Below the pieces are notes generated by a model, which saw only the letters and a program-made list of their open reading frames with translations, was not told where the DNA came from and did not search any database. Shown piece after piece: positions 1 to 6,107 of a DNA stretch of 6,311 nucleotides. The DNA is taken from contig CAJKAR010000089.1 of assembly GCA_905197955.1 (NCBI GenBank), forward strand, positions 1 through 6,311, read 5' to 3'. Position 1 is the stretch's first letter. Every line of letters begins with the position of its first letter. This stretch comes from an uncultured Lentisphaeria bacterium. Lineage in GTDB: Bacteria; Verrucomicrobiota; Lentisphaeria; Victivallales; UBA1829. A program made the position numbers and the translations under genes.

Positions 1-27
1 CCGCAACGGTTATAATTTATCGAAAAC

Positions 28-210
28 TTGCTGTTATTTAGGGATAGGTTCTTAGAGGTTGTAAAATACATTATTGAGAAATATAGAATTGAGCCCAATC
101 GCCCGCGTACAGAAAATGGCTTCAACGTCTTGCAATTAGAAATGGATGGCGGTATAGTAGTTCACAGGAGTTTTGCTACCAATCTTTCAATAAAAAATTG
201 TCCTGCCTAG
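28..210 (+). CDS. Short unidentified reading frame, possibly a gene remnant
   Basis: A 60-residue frame that could start at a TTG. The same frame is open back to a TAA at 13-15, so no upstream gene runs into it intact. No convincing Shine-Dalgarno sequence precedes the TTG. The translation has an amphipathic start (FLEVVKYIIEKYRIEPNRP) followed by a NGFNVLQLEMDGG segment. The 'IEPN.P.T.NGF' pattern faintly recalls the C-terminal part of threonine-aldolase-like PLP enzymes, but this is too weak to name it. It ends with TAG 42 bases before the next gene, on the same strand. A perfect TATAAT lies at 11-16, but any -35 element would fall outside the window, and AT-rich DNA gives such hexamers by chance. 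It could be a small real protein, the tail of a decayed gene, or a chance frame. Confidence 0.3.
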   Translation: MLLFRDRFLEVVKYIIEKYRIEPNRPRTENGFNVLQLEMDGGIVVHRSFATNLSIKNCPA

Positions 211-251
211 GAGTGAGGCACCAATAAATACGAATTGCGAGGGAGAATAAG

Positions 252-797
252 ATGTATCGAGGAAGAATTATTGTAATTACAGGTTCACCAGGGACAGGAA
301 AGACAACGACTGCTGCTCTTGTTGCAAAAGAATCAGATATGGATCAATCAGTACATATGCACACTGATGACTTTTTCCATTATTTAAGTAAAGGCGCAAT
401 CCCTCCTCATTTGCCAGAATCCAACAAACAAAATTTAATTGTTATTGAAGCCTTCTTAGAAGCCGCAAAGCGATATGCGCGCGGCGGATATGATGTAATT
501 GTAGATGGAATTGTGGGACCGTGGTTTTTGGAACCATGGAGAACTCTTGCTCGCGAAGATTATGAGGTGCATTATATTGTTTTAAGAGCCTCTAAGGAAG
601 AAACTCTGAGGCGAGCAGTGGAACGATCGAAATTAGACAGAAAAACAAATCTTGAATTAGTAGAAACAATGTGGAAGCAATTTTGTAATCTTGGGATATA
701 TGAATCGAATGTCATTGAAACAACAACGTATTCTATCAAGGAGACTGTTTTGGCTGTAAAAGAAAAAATAGCAAGTGGAACTGTATTGTTATCTTAA
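252..797 (+). CDS. Small P-loop NTPase / kinase-like protein (AAA_33 type)
   Basis: A complete 181-residue cytoplasmic P-loop protein. A Walker A motif, GSPGTGKT, lies at residues 11-18 with Lys17 as the phosphate-binding lysine. It is followed by a THTDDFF-like segment around Asp39-Asp40, the position where substrate-binding acids sit in small nucleotide and antibiotic kinases. A second strand, YDVIVDG at 80-86, fits a Walker B-like strand, and an arginine-rich lid segment (LRRAVERSK, 119-127) follows. Size and layout match the AAA_33 / chloramphenicol-phosphotransferase-like group of uncharacterised ATPases. The substrate is unknown. The ATG start is supported by GAGGGAGA at 239-246, five bases upstream. 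Base composition is AT-rich and Firmicute-like, clearly different from the genes to the right. There is no operon partner apart from the doubtful frame upstream, and no clear terminator follows. Confidence 0.85.
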   Translation: MYRGRIIVITGSPGTGKTTTAALVAKESDMDQSVHMHTDDFFHYLSKGAIPPHLPESNKQNLIVIEAFLEAAKRYARGGYDVIVDGIVGPWFLEPWRTLAREDYEVHYIVLRASKEETLRRAVERSKLDRKTNLELVETMWKQFCNLGIYESNVIETTTYSIKETVLAVKEKIASGTVLLS

Positions 798-903
798 GCG
801 ATTTTTAGAAAGCGGAATTTTAGTATGTCATCTGTGTGAATAAATGCTTGAACCTCTCCCTTAGCTTAGACAACTTTTTATGGAAAGATTGGGATGAAAG
901 TCT

Positions 904-990
904 TTGAGTTACTATATTCTATTGGATAACATTCGAAAATTTGTGCACATTCCCAAGGAGGTTGAGGTCGTTTTCGGAAAGTTGCTCAGT
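904..990 (+). pseudogene. Possible truncated N-terminus of a Crp/Fnr-type regulator
   Basis: From a TTG at 904 the plus strand reads SYYILLDNIRKFVHIPKEVE followed by VVFGKLLSS. This resembles the opening helices of Crp/Fnr-family regulators (a pattern like 'LL.NI.K.V.L..EE...F..LL'). Such proteins then enter a cyclic-nucleotide-binding beta barrel, but here the resemblance stops at about 985-990. The frame then runs antisense into the 3' end of umuC. A TGA at 895-897 blocks extension upstream, and the ribosome site is weak. If real, it is a gene cut off at the junction with the GC-rich block. The match is judged by eye over fewer than 30 residues, so chance is a serious alternative. Confidence 0.25.
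936..954 (+). repeat. Left copy of imperfect direct repeat flanking the umu operon
   Basis: AAAATTTGTGCACATTCCC here resembles AAAAATTGCGCACATTTCCC at 3505-3524, with two mismatches and one single-base gap, sharing an exact GCACATT core. The copies are in the same orientation and bracket the umu operon and its upstream inverted repeats. Half of the element is plain A/T, which lowers its significance. Confidence 0.35.
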
Positions 991-992
991 TC

Positions 993-1017
993 GGTATGCC
1001 CCGCAGCCGAGGCGACC
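993..1017 (-). other. GC-rich hairpin just past the umuC stop
   Basis: A stem of GCCTCG against CGGGGC (one G-T pair) with a four-base GCTG loop, plus an outer GGT/ACC pairing, begins three bases beyond the umuC TAA. It sits where a transcription terminator would be expected. No T tract follows on the minus strand, so it is not a standard intrinsic terminator. It may stabilise the mRNA 3' end or be incidental. Confidence 0.3.
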
Positions 1018-1020
1018 TGC

Positions 1021-2277
1021 TTATTTCACTTCCGGGAGCTGATTCCAGTCGGTGGTGTAAGACGGTGTCAGCATCTCGCGCTTCATTGTCCAGGGCCTCT
1101 TGATCCCTTCTGCAAGATGGAACAGACTTCCCCGACCGAAACGCCGGTTGATTTCATCCATCGCCACCGATAAGCGATCCTGTTTTTCCGCGTTTCCGTG
1201 ATCCGCAAAAAGATCCATCTGGCGGTGTTCGGCGGATTCCAGACCGAAGAAGAGCACGCCCGCCTTTTTGTAACGACGGCCCTCCTGAAAAATCCCGTTC
1301 AACTTTGGACGAATCGCCTGAAGCATCTCCGAAGTGCTGGAAGTCGGCGTCTCAAAGGTGATGGTTGTCGCATAAAACCCTCCCGGCAGTGCGGCGGGAG
1401 TATATTCGGGATAATACTGGAAATAGACATTGACCCCGGACGCAAGCTGTTTTTCCCTGCGGAGTTTTTCTGCCGCCCGCGCGGTGTAGTTCGCCACCGC
1501 TTCGTCCAGATCCGCAAGATCAACGACCGGGTGCCCGAACGAACGGGAGCAGCTGATGCTTTTCGAGAGTTCCTCCGGATCCTCCTGTTCGAAAAGAGGT
1601 TGTCCCCGAAGCTCAAGGGCGGTCTTCGCCAGTGTCACGTTGAATTTTCGCCGCAGAAACCCCTCATCCGCCGCTGCAAGCTGCCACGCGGTCTGCAACC
1701 CCAACGCGGCAAGTTTCGGCGCGAGACGGCGTCCTACGCCCCAGACTTCCCCGACCGGCAGCGTCTCCAGCACCGGACGCGGATCGTCCGGCATGACGAA
1801 AACGCCGGAAGGACGCTTTTTCCCGATATGATTCGCGATTTTCGCCAGCGTTTTACTCGTCGCAAACCCGATGCCGCAGGGGATACCGACCCATTTCAGA
1901 ACCGCCTGGCGAATCCGGGTCCCGTATTCAAACATGTCCGTGCCGGAGGGGGGATTCACATGGATGAAGGCTTCATCGATCGAATACTGCTCCACCTCCG
2001 GCGCGAACTCTCCAAGCGTGGCGATCACCCGTCGGGAAATGTCGCCGTAAAGCTCGTAGTTGCTGGACTTCAGGATCAGGCCGCATTGCGCCAGGCGCGG
2101 CTTCAGTTGAAAAAACGGCGTTCCCATGGGGATCCCGAGGTCCTTGCACTCCTGCGACCGGCTGATCACGCAGCCGTCATTGTTGGAAAGCACGGCAACA
2201 GCCTTCCCCTCAAGCGAAGGATCAAAGATCCGTTCACACGACACATAGAAGTTGTTGCCGTCCACCAGCCCGATCAT
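1021..2277 (-). CDS. umuC: UmuC-type Y-family translesion DNA polymerase
   Basis: A 418-residue protein, full length for the family (E. coli UmuC is 422). It is the catalytic subunit of DNA polymerase V, which copies across damaged template bases when bound to processed UmuD and RecA. The palm begins with LVDGNNFYVSCE, giving metal-binding Asp6. The second acid pair is in SIDEAF at Asp101-Glu102, the same numbers as in E. coli UmuC. The segment around 136-155 (GIGFATSKTLAKIANHIGKK) is the conserved Y-family motif, followed by the helix-hairpin-helix region near 175-195 (VGEVWGVGRRL) and the little-finger domain after about 235. A sliding-clamp-binding motif, QMDLF, lies at 353-357. The ATG overlaps the TGA of the flavoprotein gene as ATGA, so translation is probably coupled. 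No disruption is visible, so it should be active if expressed with its UmuD partner. Confidence 0.95.
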   Translation of the reverse strand: MIGLVDGNNFYVSCERIFDPSLEGKAVAVLSNNDGCVISRSQECKDLGIPMGTPFFQLKPRLAQCGLILKSSNYELYGDISRRVIATLGEFAPEVEQYSIDEAFIHVNPPSGTDMFEYGTRIRQAVLKWVGIPCGIGFATSKTLAKIANHIGKKRPSGVFVMPDDPRPVLETLPVGEVWGVGRRLAPKLAALGLQTAWQLAAADEGFLRRKFNVTLAKTALELRGQPLFEQEDPEELSKSISCSRSFGHPVVDLADLDEAVANYTARAAEKLRREKQLASGVNVYFQYYPEYTPAALPGGFYATTITFETPTSSTSEMLQAIRPKLNGIFQEGRRYKKAGVLFFGLESAEHRQMDLFADHGNAEKQDRLSVAMDEINRRFGRGSLFHLAEGIKRPWTMKREMLTPSYTTDWNQLPEVK

Positions 2278-2834
2278 TTCAGTTTTCCGCCATCCTTGAA
2301 GGCGGTGCCGACCACCGGACCGAGTTTCCGATATAGATGATGAACCGGATCGAAGGTAATCGGTTCGAACTTCTCCGGATCGATTTTGCCGTCGGCGTTC
2401 AGAATCCGCTCGTCCGCGCTGACATTGACGATTTCGCCGACCGTGCAGCCGGTTGCCGGATCATAACTGACGAGCCGGCATTCCAGCGTCATGGGAAGTT
2501 CGTCGATCACCGGGGCGTCGACAAATTCCGATTTGTGAGTATGCAGCTTGGATTTCGCCATTTTGTCCGGTTCCTTGTTTCCGGAAACGAGTCCCACGAA
2601 GTCGCACTCGACCACATGGGCAGCATCGCCGATACTGATGGTGAATGCCTTTTTCGCCAGCAGATTCTTCGCCGTCTTGTGGCTTGGGTCAATGCAGACG
2701 CCGATCTGATTCGTGTCATGAATCCCGCCCCAGGCGGCATTCATCGCGTCGGGAGAACCGTTCTCGTCATAGGTTCCGACAATCAGAACCGGCATCGGAT
2801 AAAGCCATGTCTGTGCTCCGAAATTTTTCCGCAT
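2274..2834 (-). CDS. Flavin-reductase-family (FMN-binding split-barrel) protein
   Basis: A 186-residue protein of the flavin reductase / FMN-binding split-barrel family. These are cytoplasmic proteins that bind FMN and often reduce flavins or other substrates with NAD(P)H. Visible landmarks are the opening GAQTWLYPMPVLIVGTYDENG (residues 6-26, written here with its flanks), the NAAWGG flavin-contact segment at 32-37, SHKTAKNLL at 51-59 and the acidic DFVGLVSGNKEPDK stretch at 78-91. Length is normal for stand-alone family members. The start is the ATG at 2834, preceded by AAAGGA eight bases away; an in-frame ATG at 2867 lies inside the umuD coding region and has no good ribosome site. One base separates this start from the umuD stop, and its TGA overlaps the umuC ATG, so it is structurally part of the umu operon. 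Its substrate and any role in damage tolerance are unknown. Confidence 0.88.
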   Translation of the reverse strand: MRKNFGAQTWLYPMPVLIVGTYDENGSPDAMNAAWGGIHDTNQIGVCIDPSHKTAKNLLAKKAFTISIGDAAHVVECDFVGLVSGNKEPDKMAKSKLHTHKSEFVDAPVIDELPMTLECRLVSYDPATGCTVGEIVNVSADERILNADGKIDPEKFEPITFDPVHHLYRKLGPVVGTAFKDGGKLK

Positions 2835-2835
2835 T

Positions 2836-3282
2836 TTATGTTCCTTTCCCGTTTGAGAGTTTGACAAATTGATGAATGACCGCCGTCACCACACCGAAAA
2901 TCCGGAGCTCCATTCCCTCGGAAAACGTGATGGGTTTATATTTCCGATTAGCGGGCTGGAGATACCAGCGTTCCCCGTCCGAACGGAGGAATTTCACCGT
3001 GAATTCATTATCCACGCAGGCGATCACGATGGAACCGTCGCGCGCTTCGAGGCTGCGGTCAACGACAAGGATATCACCTGGGCGGATTCCCGCTCCCGTC
3101 ATGGAGTCGCCCGCGGCGCGGACAAAAAAGGTCGCGGCAGGCCGGTGAACCAGCAGTTCGTTCAAATCCAGCGGCGACTCGATATACTGCTCCGCCGGTG
3201 ACGGAAATCCCGCCGCGACAGGTGTTGCCATCAGGGGCGGGTTGCCGCATTCCGTTTGTTTCGCTGTTTTCTTCTGATGCAT
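2836..3282 (-). CDS. umuD: UmuD-type self-cleaving S24 peptidase
   Basis: A 148-residue S24-family protein. UmuD is activated by RecA-stimulated self-cleavage of its N-terminus to give UmuD', the accessory subunit of polymerase V. The predicted cleavage bond is Ala24-Gly25 in VAAGFPSPA; E. coli UmuD cuts at Cys24-Gly25, and LexA uses Ala-Gly. The catalytic nucleophile is Ser60 in AAGDSM and the general base is Lys97 in EFTVKFL, both at the same numbers as E. coli. There is no N-terminal helix-turn-helix, so it is not LexA or a phage repressor. The ATG at 3282 preserves the E. coli-like distance to the cleavage site, but its ribosome site is weak (GGAAAA, 11 bases upstream). It is the first gene of an operon continuing with the flavoprotein (TAA, one base, ATG) and umuC. 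About nine C-terminal residues extend beyond the usual end. Confidence 0.93.
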   Translation of the reverse strand: MHQKKTAKQTECGNPPLMATPVAAGFPSPAEQYIESPLDLNELLVHRPAATFFVRAAGDSMTGAGIRPGDILVVDRSLEARDGSIVIACVDNEFTVKFLRSDGERWYLQPANRKYKPITFSEGMELRIFGVVTAVIHQFVKLSNGKGT

Positions 3283-3315
3283 TGTGCGTTTATTTTTCCA
3301 GATCTCTTTATGCGT

Positions 3316-3344
3316 AAGATAGCACTGCGAAACAGGGTTTGCAA
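3316..3344 (-). promoter_or_regulatory. Sigma70-type promoter of the umuD-flavoprotein-umuC operon
   Basis: On the minus strand TTGCAA (3344-3339), a 17-base spacer and TATCTT (3321-3316) form a good vegetative promoter. A TG two bases before the -10 box adds an extended -10 element. Transcription would begin near 3309, leaving a short leader of about 27 bases before the umuD ATG. The spacer contains CTG-N5-CAG, which might be part of an operator, but no E. coli LexA box (CTG-N10-CAG) or Bacillus-type GAAC-N4-GTTC box is visible over the promoter. Confidence 0.6.
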
Positions 3345-3436
3345 GAGCATTGAGGAAAGTGGCTGCCCCGGAGAGAGTGTTCCCAGATTGTCTTCTCCTG
3401 AAAGCTGCTTCACTACGTCTGCCAATTTGATTTGTG

Positions 3437-3464
3437 ATTCAGAAATTCTGATTTGCAATCAGAA
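3437..3464. promoter_or_regulatory. Triple half-site operator-like array
   Basis: Three 8-base half-sites alternate in direction: ATTCAGAA (3437-3444), TTCTGATT (3446-3453) and AATCAGAA (3457-3464). The second and third form a perfect 8-base inverted repeat around TGC. The first and second form a 7-of-8 inverted repeat around a single A. This looks like a binding site for a dimeric regulator able to occupy overlapping positions. The pair 3446-3464 contains CTG-N9-CAG, one base short of the E. coli LexA spacing. It lies about 90 bases upstream of the umuD -35 box. Confidence 0.5.
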
Positions 3465-3476
3465 ATACCTATGTTA

Positions 3477-3492
3477 TCATTACTCTTAATGA
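3477..3492. repeat. Short palindrome TCATTA-CTCT-TAATGA
   Basis: A perfect 6-base inverted repeat with a four-base centre, 12 bases from the triple half-site array. It could be a separate operator or a protein-binding arm in a recombination region. It is short and AT-rich, so chance is possible. Confidence 0.3.
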
Positions 3493-3504
3493 CAGAAATA
3501 GATA

Positions 3505-3524
3505 AAAAATTGCGCACATTTCCC
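3505..3524 (+). repeat. Right copy of imperfect direct repeat flanking the umu operon
   Basis: This is the partner of the copy at 936-954, sharing GCACATT exactly and AAAA, TTG and CCC around it. It runs into an inverted repeat, TTCCC-TAGAC-GGGAA at 3520-3534. The pair could be remnants of a target duplication or recombination site around the operon, but the identity is imperfect. Confidence 0.35.
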
Positions 3525-3642
3525 TAGACGGGAATTGCTGTTTACCAAAGACCCATCTCAGCTTGAAATGCCTCCGAAACCGGCATTGACTTGTTTCTTT
3601 CGCTTTCGTTTTCCTGCTGGTGTGTGCACTATTCTCGGAATA

Positions 3643-3676
3643 TAAAAAAGCGGTTTCGCATTACACAAAACCGCTT
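3643..3676 (-). terminator. Intrinsic terminator of the recombinase operon
   Basis: On the minus strand AAGCGGTTT and AAACCGCTT form a perfect 9-base stem with an 11-base loop, ending in a run of T residues. It starts 10 bases after the recombinase TGA. It should stop transcription of the right-hand operon before it reaches the umu genes. In the plus direction only a short A/T-rich tail follows, so it acts mainly one way. Confidence 0.85.
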
Positions 3677-3686
3677 GAAATTGAAA

Positions 3687-5603
3687 TCACAGTGCTGGAA
3701 AGCCGAAGAGTTTTCGCTGCTCAGCCCAGTCTTCGGGAATGTTTCGAGAGATTTTTTCGATGGAAAGTCCATCCGGCTCATTCCCCTCGACAATCGCTTC
3801 CACGATATCAGGAGCAAGATTGTTCAAAGAAAGAATTCTTGAGACATAGGAAGGCTTGAGTCCAAGCTGTGATGCCAGATCCGTCAAATTCTTTGCCTCT
3901 CCGTTCATCAGCATTGCCAGCCATTTCTGGGCATTGCGAATAGCCCGCAGAAGCGAGGTCTGCTTCAGCCGTTCTGCCCCGGGGGCGGGGATGACCACAT
4001 GGCGATGCCCATTGATTTTTTTGGTTTCCAGTTTCATCGTCAGACGTATGGAACCATCGGACAACACTGTCTGCTGTGTTTCCGGCAGTTTTTCCGATGC
4101 TGTATGTTCGGAATGGAAATAACCGCTTACGGCCATCTCTTCGGCAAGATTTTTCAATCCTTCAACTTTTAACGTGAGGGAAATTTTGTCGGAGAACACC
4201 TCGATGTTGCTGATGATCAGTCGCAGCAACTCCGTCCTTGTGGCGGGAAACATGAAGTCCCAAAGTCCGGAAACATCGCTTAACGCCGCAATAACCGTTT
4301 CTTCGGAGACCACATCCCGAAGCAGACTCTTTTTCCGTTTGACCTCCGCGAGTTCCGAAGCGACTTTTTTGATCTCTTCATAATCGGTTTCTTTTTCCAG
4401 AGAGGCCTTTTTAAGTTCCTTCAGCTGATTCTGGAGAATTTCGCAGTCTCTCTCGAAATCCCTGCGGAGCAGCTCCTCCTTGGATCGAACAGCCGCCAGA
4501 GTCGCCCGCAAGATTGCCGGCGCGCGGAAAAGTGCGGCAAGCTGGCCAAGAACAGCCTGTTCCAGATTGCCCTCGGGAATGCGCGAAAGCGGGCAGGTAT
4601 GATCCGGATCCTTGATGGTCTTCTGGCAGATGTAGTAGTAATATTTTTTCCCATGCCTTTTGGCATAGGTTGGAGTCAGGGCACAGCGACAGTGTCCGCA
4701 GCGGACAAGCCCATCGAAGGCATGATACTGTTTTCGATAACCGCCTCGCCGGTTTCGTCCATGCGAGTTCATCAGCGCCTGAACCTTTTCCCATTCCGAA
4801 CGAGGAATGATTGCTTTATGCTCGCCTTCGTAGATGGAATCATAATGCCTGACGTATCCGGCGTAAATCGGATTCGACAACACCCGGTGTATGGATGCAG
4901 TCGTCCACTTTTTTGCCTCGTGAAGTTTTCCCGTGCTGGCGGAAGTCCATGCCCGGGAAGTCAATCCGAGGCGGTTGACTTCATGAACGGTCTGCTTCAG
5001 CGATTCAAGCGCCAGATATTTTTCAAAAATGATCCGGACCGTTTTGGCTTCCTCTTCATCGATCTGCAGTTTTTTTGTCAGCGGATCGGAACGATATCCC
5101 ATCATGGGAACTCCACCGCAGAATTTCCCTCTTTTTTTCCCGCCATCGATTGCGGTTTTCACTCGGTCGATGATCAGATCCCGTTCGAATGCGGCAAATG
5201 TGATGAGAATATTCAAGAGCATCCGTCCGGAACTGTTGGAAGTGTTGATGTCCTGTGTCACGGAAACGAAATGAACGTTGTGCTCTTCAAAGAACTTTTG
5301 GAGTTCTGCGAAATCTATGATGGAGCGGGAAAGACGGTCAATCTTATAACAGACGACCATATCGATCTTTCCTGCCTCGATATCAGCCTTCAGCCTGGTC
5401 ATGGCCGGCCGGTTCATATTGCCGCCGGAGAATCCTCCGTCGTCGTAACGTTCCGGAAGACAAACCCACCCACGGCATTTCTGACTGGCAATGTAACTCT
5501 CGCATGCTTCCCGCTGCGAGGTCAGGGAATTGAAGTCTCGGTCAAGGGTGGCATCTTCCACGGATTTTCTGGTATAACATGCGCATCTGATGATTTCTTC
5601 CAT
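3687..5603 (-). CDS. Large serine recombinase with C-terminal ParB/KorB-like HTH
   Basis: A 638-residue site-specific recombinase of the large serine integrase/resolvase family. The catalytic domain starts with ACYTRKS, giving nucleophile Ser14 and Arg12. It continues with LTSQREACESY (27-37), YDDGGFSGG (53-61) and the active-site arginines in KIDRLSRS (87-94). The recombinase domain includes GGVPMMGY (163-170) and the LSNPIYAGYV segment (242-251). A zinc ribbon is formed by Cys302, Cys305, Cys326 and Cys337, and a coiled coil spans about 374-428. The last ~100 residues (544-638) are an extra domain resembling ParB/KorB helix-turn-helix proteins (LTDLASQLGLKPSYVSRIL, 573-591). The start is the ATG at 5603, which overlaps the DUF2924 stop as TAATG and has GGAG seven bases upstream. 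An in-frame ATG at 5636 would add 11 residues but lacks a clear ribosome site. It likely integrates or excises the element carrying it. Confidence 0.93.
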   Translation of the reverse strand: MEEIIRCACYTRKSVEDATLDRDFNSLTSQREACESYIASQKCRGWVCLPERYDDGGFSGGNMNRPAMTRLKADIEAGKIDMVVCYKIDRLSRSIIDFAELQKFFEEHNVHFVSVTQDINTSNSSGRMLLNILITFAAFERDLIIDRVKTAIDGGKKRGKFCGGVPMMGYRSDPLTKKLQIDEEEAKTVRIIFEKYLALESLKQTVHEVNRLGLTSRAWTSASTGKLHEAKKWTTASIHRVLSNPIYAGYVRHYDSIYEGEHKAIIPRSEWEKVQALMNSHGRNRRGGYRKQYHAFDGLVRCGHCRCALTPTYAKRHGKKYYYYICQKTIKDPDHTCPLSRIPEGNLEQAVLGQLAALFRAPAILRATLAAVRSKEELLRRDFERDCEILQNQLKELKKASLEKETDYEEIKKVASELAEVKRKKSLLRDVVSEETVIAALSDVSGLWDFMFPATRTELLRLIISNIEVFSDKISLTLKVEGLKNLAEEMAVSGYFHSEHTASEKLPETQQTVLSDGSIRLTMKLETKKINGHRHVVIPAPGAERLKQTSLLRAIRNAQKWLAMLMNGEAKNLTDLASQLGLKPSYVSRILSLNNLAPDIVEAIVEGNEPDGLSIEKISRNIPEDWAEQRKLFGFPAL

Positions 5604-6025
5604 TATTTTACTCCGAAAAATTTCTTGCCGTTCCATTGCGTTCCGGTAATGGCAAATGCCGCTCCGGAGAGGGATCGGTAATTCTGACCGTTGTATTCAA
5701 ATCCGGTATCGGTGGCGATCACTACATGAATCGTCCCTTTCCATTCCCGCTCAAACCGAGTTCCGGGAATAACGCCGCCTGGATTCGGCCGAACCTTTGG
5801 CGTTTCCCCGATTTTCTCCAAAACGGATTGCGCCGTTTCACTGATTCCTCCATAACGAAGTTCCTGAATACGAAAGGCCAGCTGCTTCCGGAGGAATACT
5901 TTTCCGCAATCCGGCGCATCTTTCCCGTAAAGCTCGCGCCATTTTTCCCGTAACTCGTGAAGCTCCATGACTTGAAGCCGTGCAAGCTCCACACGAATAT
6001 TTGTCGACTTGCAAGCCGTTTTCAT
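5603..6025 (-). CDS. DUF2924 family protein, partner of the serine recombinase
   Basis: A 140-residue protein of the DUF2924 family, whose function is not established. The N-terminal helical part carries MELHELREKWRELYG (20-34) and LRKQLAFRIQELRYGG (45-60). The C-terminal part is the family signature, running from PGTRFEREWKG (87-97) through GFEYNGQNYRSLSGAAFAIT (108-127) to GTQWNGKKFFG (128-138). That part resembles small domains proposed to recognise DNA or adapt restriction systems; this is inference. The ATG at 6025 is fixed by AAGGAG at 6039-6034, eight bases upstream. Genes of this family are commonly found directly before large serine recombinases with a similar HTH tail, as here. The TAATG overlap implies coupled translation in a fixed ratio, so it may be an accessory or control factor for the recombinase. 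Confidence 0.88.
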   Translation of the reverse strand: MKTACKSTNIRVELARLQVMELHELREKWRELYGKDAPDCGKVFLRKQLAFRIQELRYGGISETAQSVLEKIGETPKVRPNPGGVIPGTRFEREWKGTIHVVIATDTGFEYNGQNYRSLSGAAFAITGTQWNGKKFFGVK

Positions 6026-6107
6026 ACAGAATTCTCCTTGCTTTTTCTCAGATTCCGCTGTCCGTATATAAAGCTCCCATTGAGGCGGATAGCAAATTGT
6101 TCTGAGT

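Larger units (their letters stand above)
3283..3686. other. 404-base intergenic regulatory region between the two minus-strand operons
   Basis: No credible gene lies here. Reading from the recombinase side it holds the recombinase terminator (3643-3676), an uncharacterised stretch (3535-3640), a cluster of inverted repeats (3437-3534) and the umuD promoter (3316-3344). Such a region beside a large serine recombinase could also carry the recombination site of the element, but no duplicated core was recognised that would prove it. Confidence 0.6.

Noticed and set aside
848..880. MerR-operator-like sequence (TTGAACCTCTCCCTTAG)
   Set aside because: Only one half resembles a MerR site; the matching inverted half and a proper -10 box are missing, and no MerR gene is nearby.
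1198..2340. Long plus-strand open frame (380 codons) opposite umuC
   Set aside because: It lies antisense to a polymerase with all catalytic motifs intact; its translation is Arg/Pro-rich with no recognisable domain, as expected of a shadow frame in GC-rich DNA.
3231..3458. Minus-strand 75-codon frame from a TTG upstream of umuD
   Set aside because: It covers the umuD promoter and leader and overlaps the umuD start in another frame; the TTG sits inside the palindrome, and the ribosome site is poor.
3591..3859. Plus-strand short frames after TTGACT near 3587
   Set aside because: No -10 box at proper spacing, no ribosome site, and they run through the terminator and into the recombinase antisense.
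4599..5681. Long plus-strand open frame (360 codons) opposite the recombinase
   Set aside because: Antisense to the catalytic and recombinase domains of a clear serine recombinase; no motif, no ribosome site.
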